Of a DNA stretch of 64,000 bases, positions 35,323 to 42,738 are shown piece by piece. The notes below the pieces were generated by a model. It was not told the DNA's origin, did no database searches, and saw nothing but the letters and a program-made list of their open reading frames with translations. Source of the stretch: a cf. Phormidesmis sp. LEGE 11477 (lineage in GTDB: Bacteria > Cyanobacteriota > Cyanobacteriia > Phormidesmidales > Phormidesmidaceae); contig NZ_JADEXO010000009.1 in NCBI RefSeq assembly GCF_015207105.1, forward strand, positions 29,061-93,060, given 5' to 3'. The position numbers and the translations under genes were made by a program. The first letter of the stretch is position 1. Each line of letters starts with the position of its first letter.

Positions 35323-35751
35323 CTATAAATCAGGAGGATGCTCATTCATTACAGTTAATACACGTCGCATGTTTACAACGCTATCTCGATTAGTCTGTAG
35401 CTGAGCAATCGTTGCTCGCCCAGTGGGTGTTAGCCCTATCATTCGGGTCGCGTCACTGTTCCATGCGAAGTGTTCCGCCCAGGCCATTCTCCTTGGATGA
35501 AAGAGAGGAACTATCAAACTTGTAGCTGGATCGGGCGCTTCAGTTTTTGTATATTTGCAGTTGTTGCAAGTTTGGCAGGACAGAGCTAAATTCTCTGATA
35601 ACGTCTGCCCTCCTTGGCTAACTGGTTTGATATGCTCCATCACCAATGAGTCAATTGCATACTTTGCTTGACTGCAACAGTATTCACATATCCCATTCGC
35701 CCGTCCGATGACTAAGCGCTTCAGAGCAACTGGAACGTATTGACTAGACAT
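35323..35751 (-). CDS. HNH endonuclease
   Basis: The start was set at ATG 35751, overlapping the upstream stop by 8 bases; 142 residues. The HNH core is complete: CEYC (22-25), MEHIKPVSQGG (H40), ENLALSC and CNNCK, a zinc-ribbon-supported beta-beta-alpha metal nuclease. Proteins of this kind cut DNA with little specificity unless guided. The gene forms a two-gene operon with the helical protein upstream, a pairing that could be a nuclease with its inhibitor or a partner. Confidence 0.8.
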   Translation of the reverse strand: MSSQYVPVALKRLVIGRANGICEYCCSQAKYAIDSLVMEHIKPVSQGGQTLSENLALSCQTCNNCKYTKTEAPDPATSLIVPLFHPRRMAWAEHFAWNSDATRMIGLTPTGRATIAQLQTNRDSVVNMRRVLTVMNEHPPDL

Positions 35752-36118
35752 AGCTAGCAGGTGCAAGACCTAGCTGTGACATAAGTTCTGATAAGGAAAC
35801 TTGACGTAATTGGGCGAGGGTTGCCAGAGCCTCTAATCTCTCAGCGCTCAGCTGCTCAATTTGCTTGCTCAATTCAATCAACTGGCTATGTTCTTGACTG
35901 GTCAGTGATTCCTCTTCGCGTTTCGTTCTTAAGCGCTGATATTGTTCCTGCAAGGTTGCTGGAATAGCTTGGTTGATTTTGGCAAGTAGTTGAGCTTCTT
36001 CGACTGAAAGCACACTTGCTTTACGTTGAGTGCGTAGGGTTACTACCTGCTGTAGAAAGCGGTTCAGGTCGGATTCATTCAGTTGGTTGGCGGCTTTGAT
36101 AAGTTCGTCAACACTCAT
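35744..36118 (-). CDS. Helical partner of the HNH nuclease
   Basis: A 124-residue, entirely helical protein (ELIKAANQLNESDLNRFLQQV, QLIELSKQIEQLSAERLEAL) with likely coiled-coil stretches. It overlaps the HNH gene by 8 bases, so the two are coupled. Two tandem copies of a 14-bp sequence lie 24-52 bases upstream, suggesting self-regulation as in toxin-antitoxin pairs. Whether it neutralises or recruits the nuclease cannot be told from sequence. Confidence 0.55.
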   Translation of the reverse strand: MSVDELIKAANQLNESDLNRFLQQVVTLRTQRKASVLSVEEAQLLAKINQAIPATLQEQYQRLRTKREEESLTSQEHSQLIELSKQIEQLSAERLEALATLAQLRQVSLSELMSQLGLAPASYV

Positions 36119-36141
36119 AAGGAACTCCGGCGTTTCAAAGT

Positions 36142-36170
36142 ATTTTTAAGACCTACATTTTTGAGACCTA
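36142..36170. repeat. Tandem 14-bp repeat in the HNH-pair promoter
   Basis: ATTTTTAAGACCTA (36142-36155) and ATTTTTGAGACCTA (36157-36170) lie head to tail with a 15-bp period and one mismatch, just upstream of the two-gene HNH operon. They look like operator half-sites. Confidence 0.45.
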
Positions 36171-36462
36171 CTGAGTATTTTAGCTTAACTTCTGTGCCCA
36201 GTTAGATTGCGACTTCACAAATGTACGATCGCCTCTGAGCTAAGCGCAATCGTTAGTTTCAAAGGTACGCAGAGCGGCTAAATTGACTGCGCGTACAGTG
36301 CTGAGGAAGCGCCTCTTTGACGCTCTTCTAATTATGGCATTTGTTTCCGCTCATAAATCTGACCCTTATCATAAGAGTCCTGCGCTCCGCTATTTCGTGT
36401 ACTTGTGCCCACCATGTCTAAATCAGCGGGAAATCGCCAACTGATTGAGCGTTGGAACGGTT
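36171..36462. other. Intergenic region with no gene seen
   Basis: Between the HNH pair promoter and the end of the relaxase gene. No ORF with coding character, no strong hairpin and no repeat were seen beyond the tandem operator-like sequence at its left end. Confidence 0.35.
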
Positions 36463-38247
36463 TTACATACCCATGCCCTGGTCTTTTGTCTTATCTTTGC
36501 TCGGCAATCGCTGCATCTTCTGCTCTCTACTTTTGTCTGACGATGACTGTTTCAGTCCTTCTCGTAGCTGGTCTATCTCGGCTTTGAGCTGCGATTGGTG
36601 CAATTCTGTTGGCTGCTCATTCGTCGCCCAGGGAATCACTTTGTATATAGCCTCAGCTACACCGTCACCGTTGCCATAGCGACGTAGGGCAATTGATACC
36701 TGGCTGACACCTCTGCTTTGCTCCAATGGCGCTCTATGCCCGCCTATCGACTGATACTGATTTCGTTGCTTTGGCTGCGCTGTTCGTTCCATTGTCAGCT
36801 TAGCTAATGCCTCTGTCGGACTATCCGTAATCACTATCCGGTCAGGCCGTTCCAGCAGATGATTGTCAGGATGAATAACATAGAACGCTGCTGCGTCATC
36901 GCTGTTTTCTATCCGCCTAAATTCACCATCAGCATCACGTTTAACCGCACCGGCTGCATCGCCCGCAGCATTACGCTCAATAAACACGGCGTTGCCCTCG
37001 GCATCAGCGTAAACTAACCCTTCATCATGCAGCTGGTCGATCAGACGGCTCGGTAAGTACGTTTGCTTTAGCAACCCACCTCGTACCGCTGGCCACTGCG
37101 TCTTTGACTGAACGGGTGAAATGAATCTCTGCGCTTCTACTTCAGCAGCTGTCATAGTTACCTGTTCAATAGCCGCCGCTCGCGCTGCCCCTGACCCTAA
37201 CTGATGCTCTAGCCACAACAGGGCTTCTGGCAAACTACAGGCTTTCAGACGCATCACTAGGTCAATAGCACCTTGCCCCTTATCAACTTCACCGGCAATG
37301 CGAAACTGCGGCCCGTCTATCACCACTGAGTGCGCTGAGCTGTACCAGCGATTTGCGTCAAACTCACTCGGCTGCATATCCAATTTCAGCGCTACTTCTG
37401 GCAGTGAAATGACTCTTAGTTCATTACTTCTATCAACCAGCTTCTGTAGCTGAGCTATCTGCTGTTGTTGAGCCGCTAGCTTACGCTTTAACTGATGGTT
37501 TTCCTCTGATAGCGCTAGCGCTGTTTTCTCATACTCGTTACGCCGCTGCATTTGCCGCTGGCTATCGGCTGCGATCGCTCTTAGCTCATCTACGGACAAG
37601 TTTGAATAATCAGCCTGATTTACGCTTTTGTAGTAGTCCTGTATTTTCTCGTGCTGCACCCTGCTACCACGAATACCACGCGACAAACCTAACGGCTGCA
37701 TCGCTTCAGCATAGCTGTCTTGTAGCGCTGCTAACTTCTCTCGACCACCAATGTAGTTCTTGGCATTTATATGACCCTTCTCATTCAACGGCACTATCAC
37801 TGCATGGATATGCGGTGTCGATTCATCTCGATGAAACGTAGCGCGGATCAGGTTATCGCCATATACATCTTTTAGCCACTGTGCGCTTAACTGTTCCCAC
37901 GCTTCCAGCTTATCCATTTGCCACTCACCAGCAGCACCTGGGTTATCAGGTCTAAAGTATTCCGGCGATGCGCTCAGTGTCATCTCAAATGCCAGCACTG
38001 CTGAATGTTTTGGATCGGCGCTAGTTCGGATCTTTTTGCCGCCATTATCACCAATTTGTTCCCAGACTAAATCTACGAGCGATTTACCGTTGTTGCCCAC
38101 AAAGCACTCGTTACTAGCTGACTTACTGATATCAGCGTTAGGAGTCTCTCTTTCTCGCTCATTATGCTTATCGCAAGCAGCAATTTGTCCGCTTGACTTG
38201 AAACGTTTTCCGACTCTTGCAAATGCGTACGAAGCAGCGTTACTCAT
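36463..38247 (-). CDS. MOBV-type relaxase with DUF3991/Toprim-like extension
   Basis: A 594-residue protein that nicks oriT and leads the strand into the recipient. The Mob/Pre domain (1-230) has motif I around KHNERERE (H28) and the metal-binding HRDESTPHIHAVIVPL (H139, H146, H148). A coiled coil (about 228-270) is followed by a DUF3991-like and Toprim-type region (about 290-520: WYSSAHSVVIDGPQF, YADAEGNAVFIERN, IVITDSPTEALAKL), which may help priming after transfer. The basic C-terminus KDKTKDQGMGM resembles two other tails in this window and may be the secretion signal. It is divergent from the TraK-like gene across the candidate oriT. Confidence 0.85.
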   Translation of the reverse strand: MSNAASYAFARVGKRFKSSGQIAACDKHNERERETPNADISKSASNECFVGNNGKSLVDLVWEQIGDNGGKKIRTSADPKHSAVLAFEMTLSASPEYFRPDNPGAAGEWQMDKLEAWEQLSAQWLKDVYGDNLIRATFHRDESTPHIHAVIVPLNEKGHINAKNYIGGREKLAALQDSYAEAMQPLGLSRGIRGSRVQHEKIQDYYKSVNQADYSNLSVDELRAIAADSQRQMQRRNEYEKTALALSEENHQLKRKLAAQQQQIAQLQKLVDRSNELRVISLPEVALKLDMQPSEFDANRWYSSAHSVVIDGPQFRIAGEVDKGQGAIDLVMRLKACSLPEALLWLEHQLGSGAARAAAIEQVTMTAAEVEAQRFISPVQSKTQWPAVRGGLLKQTYLPSRLIDQLHDEGLVYADAEGNAVFIERNAAGDAAGAVKRDADGEFRRIENSDDAAAFYVIHPDNHLLERPDRIVITDSPTEALAKLTMERTAQPKQRNQYQSIGGHRAPLEQSRGVSQVSIALRRYGNGDGVAEAIYKVIPWATNEQPTELHQSQLKAEIDQLREGLKQSSSDKSREQKMQRLPSKDKTKDQGMGM

Positions 38248-38618
38248 CGTTGATAAATATTTTTCCTGATACGGCGTCAGTATTGTGTAAAAGAGAACGT
38301 TGATATACGTAGAGACATGAAACTCATAGCACGGGCAGAAACGAAAAAAATCAGAAAGGTCTAGGCGGTGTACCTTTTTCTATGCCGCCCGCCAAGAGCC
38401 GCGTCAGGGATGGCAGCGGAATCAGGTGTGGTTCCGAGTGGATGAAAGAGGTTGGCGAGCAGGGGCTGAGGCACGAAGACACTGCCGAGGCTAGCGATTT
38501 CCCACGAGCGGCCCGCCTGATTGGTAGCGAACAGCCCGCCCCGTGAGGCAATCTCTGCGACTAGGAGCAACTGAACAATTAGGGGGACGCCCAGCAGCGT
38601 AAACCGGAGAGTGAAAAT
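38248..38618. promoter_or_regulatory. Candidate oriT and divergent tra promoters
   Basis: A 371-bp gap between divergent relaxase and TraK-like genes, the usual place of oriT. Its right two thirds (about 38360-38600) are clearly more GC-rich than the flanks. Short dyads occur (GGCGG...CCGCC near 38365-38392, GGAA...TTCC near 38418-38436, ATAC...GTAT near 38270). No match to a known MOBV nick site was recognised, so the nick position is open. Confidence 0.5.
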
Positions 38619-39143
38619 ATGGCAAAGAGCAAAAGTAAACGCACTACCATTACTAGAGAAGCAGCAGATAAATTTAGCCGCAAGTTAGAACAACTTCCTC
38701 CGAAGAAGAAAACGGAGCTAACGCCTAAAGAACTTATCTTTGAGAACTCACAGCAGTTCGATAGCTTGCTAGAGAGGAATTACGAGTATGACGATCTAGT
38801 CGATCTTCTAAAGGAAGACGGCATTCAGATCAGCAAAGCTACGCTACGGCAGTACCTGAGTGAGGCCAGAAAGTCTAGAAATAACCAGGACGAAGCGACG
38901 GCAGACAAAGGGCATCTACAGACATCTGCAAATCAGGCAGGCAATCTAACACAGGAACCAGAAGACAAATCAGGAAAAGTTACGCAGCAGCAAGTCTCAA
39001 AAAGAGAGTCGGCACTAACGCCTGAGAAAGAAGCTACGCCAAAGCGAAAAAAGATAGGCAAGAGCAGGCTGCAATCTGATGAAAATCCAACCCGCTATCC
39101 AGGCGATCTTGGCAACCCTATCGAAATGGCATCTGATCTATGA
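38619..39143 (+). CDS. Relaxosome accessory protein (TraK/MobC-like)
   Basis: A 174-residue basic protein. Residues about 50-90 (FDSLLERNYEYDDLVDLLKEDGIQISKATLRQYLSEARKS) form a helix-turn-helix-like unit seen in conjugation accessory proteins that bind oriT. The tail is disordered and rich in Lys, Gln and Glu. It is the first gene next to the candidate oriT and overlaps a TraL-like gene by 4 bases, matching the traK-traL-traM order of IncP-like systems. Confidence 0.6.
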   Translation: MAKSKSKRTTITREAADKFSRKLEQLPPKKKTELTPKELIFENSQQFDSLLERNYEYDDLVDLLKEDGIQISKATLRQYLSEARKSRNNQDEATADKGHLQTSANQAGNLTQEPEDKSGKVTQQQVSKRESALTPEKEATPKRKKIGKSRLQSDENPTRYPGDLGNPIEMASDL

Positions 39144-40006
39144 GTAAGCAATCTACTGACCAGAAAAGTATTCAATCCAAAGAAAAGAGCACAGGCGATC
39201 GCCCGCTTGAAGTAGGCAATCTTGCGTCTGAAGTAAGACCTGATAATGAAGTGATCGCCCAACCGGTAGCAAAGCCAGAGATAGAGCCGCTTATCTTGTG
39301 GGTCAGCGGCGGGAAAGGTGGTGTAGGAAAGACGACAACTGCCAGAATTCTGACAGACCTGCTCACCGACCAAACCGATTATATCTACGGCTACGACTGC
39401 GACCCGATCAATCCTCAGTTCAAGCGGTTCTATAACGCTGAGTATTTGCCGATAACAAGCGCTGATACCAAGACAGCAGACATCGCGGTAGAAGCCCTAG
39501 CCGAACGCATCGAAGCCAAAGGACATGACTACATCATCATCGACTCTCCCGCTGGCGAGATCGACATGCTCAGCCAGCTAGAAGAACGCTTCGCCTTTGT
39601 CAGCAATCTGAAAAATATAGGGGCTAGACTCACGCGCGTAATGGTCATGAGCACCACCTTAGAAAGTGTCAATTTACTCGAACATGCATTGAGCGATGCG
39701 CAAGGATTACCCGTCGCTCACGTCGCCATTAGAAACCTGCACTTTGGCGGGCCGCATTACTTCGATGCGTACAACCGCTCGCCGGTTAAAACTGAGCTGG
39801 AAAGGCAAGGCGGGATGACCATAGATTTTCCTGAGCTAGGTGCGATCGCCACCGACAGCATTGATAAACAAAGCCTGACCTATAGCGATGCGATAGAAAA
39901 AGAAAGTGGCTTGCCCACAATGCGCCGCTCAATGGTTTTCCAATGGCGCGAGAAATGTCGCAAAGCTTTTGCTGAAGCTGAACATTTATTGGGGGTAACC
40001 GAATGA
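39140..40006 (+). CDS. TraL-like ParA/MinD-family ATPase
   Basis: A 288-residue P-loop ATPase. The deviant Walker A GGKGGVGKTTT (residues 57-67) carries the signature lysine of the ParA/MinD group; YDCDPINPQ and HDYIIIDSPAGE follow. No ParB partner is nearby and the gene sits between the TraK- and TraM-like genes with 4-base overlaps on both sides. It therefore more likely acts in conjugation, like TraL, than in plasmid partition, which ParM/ParR covers. Confidence 0.7.
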   Translation: MSKQSTDQKSIQSKEKSTGDRPLEVGNLASEVRPDNEVIAQPVAKPEIEPLILWVSGGKGGVGKTTTARILTDLLTDQTDYIYGYDCDPINPQFKRFYNAEYLPITSADTKTADIAVEALAERIEAKGHDYIIIDSPAGEIDMLSQLEERFAFVSNLKNIGARLTRVMVMSTTLESVNLLEHALSDAQGLPVAHVAIRNLHFGGPHYFDAYNRSPVKTELERQGGMTIDFPELGAIATDSIDKQSLTYSDAIEKESGLPTMRRSMVFQWREKCRKAFAEAEHLLGVTE

Positions 40007-40584
40007 ACGATAGCTCGCTAGACCAACTACTCAAGGGGCGATCTCAAACGTTTAGAGATACCGTCCGCGCCCTCGTGCAGCGGTATAACATCGACGAGAA
40101 TGACCCAACGTTTATTCTGCTAGCAGGCACCTCAACACTGGAGGTCATTCTAGAGAGATACCCACAGGAACTAGAGACGCTCTTTGGCCAGCTCCTTTCT
40201 CAGCTAGATAACCGCTGGGGAGTACTGCAATCAGAGTGGGCGAGTGCTGCTGAAAAAGGACTCGTTGCCACCCAACAGCTTACGTTGGCTATAGAAAGCG
40301 TTAAGCAGGTATCTAAAGAGGAACAGGAAACCATCAGGGCACAAGCGGGCACCCAGGCAAAGTTGCTGACGAGGGCTTATCAAGAGCAGAGCGATCAGCT
40401 TAGGGCCGAGGCTGAGCAGTTGGCTGGAAGAGCGATCGCCAGTGCCCAGGTAACGGCAGCTAAGCAAGTAGAGGACATATCGAAGAAGCTGCGATCGGCT
40501 TATCAATTACAAGCGGCTGGCATTGCCTTTCTGGGAGCAGCGGTGCTACTGGTGACAGGCTGGACGCTCGGGCGATTTGGGTAG
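40003..40584 (+). CDS. TraM-like coiled-coil membrane protein
   Basis: A 193-residue protein: an N-terminal segment DENDPTFILLAGTSTLEVILE typical of TraM-like conjugation proteins, a long central coiled coil (about 70-170) and one C-terminal membrane helix (AAGIAFLGAAVLLVTGWTLG). It overlaps the TraL-like gene by 4 bases. Role inferred as DNA transfer accessory at the membrane. Confidence 0.6.
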   Translation: MNDSSLDQLLKGRSQTFRDTVRALVQRYNIDENDPTFILLAGTSTLEVILERYPQELETLFGQLLSQLDNRWGVLQSEWASAAEKGLVATQQLTLAIESVKQVSKEEQETIRAQAGTQAKLLTRAYQEQSDQLRAEAEQLAGRAIASAQVTAAKQVEDISKKLRSAYQLQAAGIAFLGAAVLLVTGWTLGRFG

Positions 40585-40781
40585 CGGTTCAAAAGCAGAA
40601 TCAGCTAGTTCAGGTACACTACCAAGGTTAACCTGACCGGCTTCAAACGATAAAACCAAGAATAGCTGAGGATTTACCTCGACGCAAAGCGTGAGACCTG
40701 TAGCTCTCACGCTGATATGCACCAACCAAAAAGCGAGTAAATGTCTGATAAAATCTAGTCGTACTAATAATGTACTAGCGT

Positions 40782-41606
40782 ATGCGCAGAGACTCGATTT
40801 TTTATTATCTATTCAGCCAAGCGCCTGGGCTTTTGTCTGAACTTGTCCCTGACCCACCGGCTAATGCCGACGCCTATCGCTTCGACTCTGTGGCAGTTAA
40901 AGAACCCAGGTTCGAGATCGATGGCGTGTTTCTGCCGCCCGAAGGAAATCCAGGAATCGTTTTTTTCGTGGAAGTGCAATTTCAAAGGGACGAGCGGCTT
41001 TACGAGCGCATTTTTGCTGAAGTGATGCTCTACTTCTATCGCAATCGGGAAAGCTTCACGAATTGGCAGGTCATTGTTATCTATCCCTCGCGTAGTACAG
41101 AGCAAAGCGATCTGCTGCCACATAGTAGCTTCCTAAACGGAGGGCAGGTGCATCGCATATACCTGGACGAGCTAGGAGATATAAATCAGTTGCCTCTATG
41201 GGTTGGCTTGATGGTACTCACCACTGTGGACGAATCTCAAGCACCACAAGAAGCCAGAGAATTGCTAAGTCGGGCGCAGGCAGTACCGACCGCTGAGAGC
41301 CGTGTCATTATAGATATGGTCGTAACCATAATTTCGTATCGTTTTGGGCAAATTACTCGCCAGGAAGTAGAAAGAATGTTGGATATTACTCTTGAAGAAA
41401 CTAAGTTATACCAGGGTATAAAGGCAGAAGGAGAAGTAGATGTCATCTTACGTCAGTTGAGAAAGCGTTTTGGCAATTTGTCAGAGGATATTCAGTCGTC
41501 AATTTCGGCGCTGCCGTTGACATCACTAGAAGAACTGAGTGAAGCATTGCTCGATTTTTTAGATGCTTCTGAAGTGCAGAACTGGCTGGCAGAGCATTCT
41601 GATTAG
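40782..41606 (+). CDS. DUF2887/DUF4351 Rpn-type nuclease
   Basis: A 274-residue protein of the large cyanobacterial group with the start MRRDSIFYYLFSQAPGLLSEL. The PD-(D/E)XK-like residues are D47 in FEIDGVFLP and E64 with Q66 in FFVEVQFQ. The C-terminal 50 residues (LRQLRKRFGNLSEDIQSSISAL) form the DUF4351 helical module. Relatives are annotated as recombination-promoting nucleases or putative transposases and are often accessory genes. It is separated from its neighbours by about 60-200 bases, so it is probably independently expressed. Confidence 0.8.
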   Translation: MRRDSIFYYLFSQAPGLLSELVPDPPANADAYRFDSVAVKEPRFEIDGVFLPPEGNPGIVFFVEVQFQRDERLYERIFAEVMLYFYRNRESFTNWQVIVIYPSRSTEQSDLLPHSSFLNGGQVHRIYLDELGDINQLPLWVGLMVLTTVDESQAPQEARELLSRAQAVPTAESRVIIDMVVTIISYRFGQITRQEVERMLDITLEETKLYQGIKAEGEVDVILRQLRKRFGNLSEDIQSSISALPLTSLEELSEALLDFLDASEVQNWLAEHSD

Positions 41607-41668
41607 TTCGAGCAATAATTACCTCTTAGAGAACAAATGTTCACAGAGTTGTCATCCAGGCAAAAGCC

Positions 41669-42040
41669 ATGAAAGACCCATTCAATCCTGGCATTGCGAT
41701 CGGTAATATTCAGCTTCTCGAACCCGCTGGTGATCGCAGCGAGCTAGTCAATGGTGATTGGCTACCTATGAAGAACTTAGACAGTTACATGATTCGTGCT
41801 CAGCAACGACGAGTACGTGGAAGAAATAAAGAGGCCATTGATGACTACAACAAGGCATTAGAGATAGCCCCCAACAACGGCGACCTTCATTTCTGCAAAG
41901 GGCAAACATACGTCGCTATGGATAAAAAAGAGGACGCGATCGCTGCATTTAAAACAGCTGAGATCCTCTTCAGGAAAGCTGGTATTGATCGTGAGAGCGC
42001 TGCACGTCGATGGATAGGACGGCTACAGCGCTCTCAGTAG
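41669..42040 (+). CDS. Small TPR-repeat protein
   Basis: A 123-residue protein with two TPR units in its second half (SYMIRAQQRRVRGRNKEAI, GDLHFCKGQTYVAMDKKEDAI). No signal peptide. It ends 4 bases before the convergent secreted-protein gene. Likely a protein-binding adaptor; partner unknown. Confidence 0.6.
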   Translation: MKDPFNPGIAIGNIQLLEPAGDRSELVNGDWLPMKNLDSYMIRAQQRRVRGRNKEAIDDYNKALEIAPNNGDLHFCKGQTYVAMDKKEDAIAAFKTAEILFRKAGIDRESAARRWIGRLQRSQ

Positions 42041-42044
42041 CGGG

Positions 42045-42521
42045 CTAGTTTACTCGAATTGGACAAGTTGTGGTGGTTGGAAGAATAACGCCACGCTCTA
42101 AGCATAATTCAACGTAGCCACCAATTGAAGCAGATACAACACCTGCGCCTACTGGCTCGTCAAGGTAAAGTTCTTCACTGCCGGAAGCAACATTGCGCCA
42201 AGGCACGGAGAAGCCCACCGGAGAACCATTCAGTGGCAGGGGTACAGCGCTTTCTGTGAAGTTGACAGCTCCTCCTACATAGACGAAAGGGCCACGGTAG
42301 CTTCTGAGCCGCCATTCGGCAATGACAGCTTCGCCACCATCACCCCACGGCTGACGCCAGCAGTCGATGATGACGTGACCATCAGACCCTTGGCTATAGG
42401 ATGCGTCAGCGCTGAAGTCATTGAGGTCTTCGAGCAGCAATCCAGTATTGGCGCTAGCTGGCAACACAGCGGTCACCGTAGAAGCAACAGCAACTACGGC
42501 AGCGATAAACTTAGTATTCAT
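42045..42521 (-). CDS. Exported hypothetical protein
   Basis: A 158-residue protein with a signal peptide (MNTKFIAAVVAVASTVTAVLPASANT). The mature domain is beta-rich with three Cys and aromatic residues (VIIDCWRQPWGDGGEAV, GPFVYVGGAVNFTE). No family recognised. It lies downstream of the large minus-strand array, after a hairpin at 42623-42654, and probably has its own promoter. Confidence 0.55.
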   Translation of the reverse strand: MNTKFIAAVVAVASTVTAVLPASANTGLLLEDLNDFSADASYSQGSDGHVIIDCWRQPWGDGGEAVIAEWRLRSYRGPFVYVGGAVNFTESAVPLPLNGSPVGFSVPWRNVASGSEELYLDEPVGAGVVSASIGGYVELCLERGVILPTTTTCPIRVN

Positions 42522-42622
42522 GAGTGATCCTCGTACAAGTTAACGAGAGTGATTTGGTCTCTCTCACCCGCTCTTGCCGCAGGCTACAGATGCAGTACCT
42601 TTTTAAAAAGCGCAACAAGAAG

Positions 42623-42654
42623 AGCCAGAACTGCCTAGTAACGACGTTCTGGCT
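42623..42654 (-). terminator. Stem-loop at the end of the leading-region array
   Basis: AGCCAGAAC / GTTCTGGCT form a perfect 9-bp stem with a 14-base loop, 85 bases beyond the stop of the 1395-residue protein gene. Read on the minus strand it is followed by CTTCTTGTTGCGC, which resembles the start of the leader motif found before the array genes, but the downstream TGA is missing. It may be a terminator or a degenerate leader. Confidence 0.5.
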
Positions 42655-42738
42655 TTCGAGGCTTATATGAACGGTGGATGCTTCAGAGAAGCTATCTCAA
42701 ACGGCTGTAGTGCAACGGCACTCTTATCTGAGAAACCG

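Noticed and set aside
39140..40006. ParA of a ParA/ParB partition system
   Set aside because: No ParB-like gene or parS repeats nearby, and position between TraK- and TraM-like genes fits TraL better.
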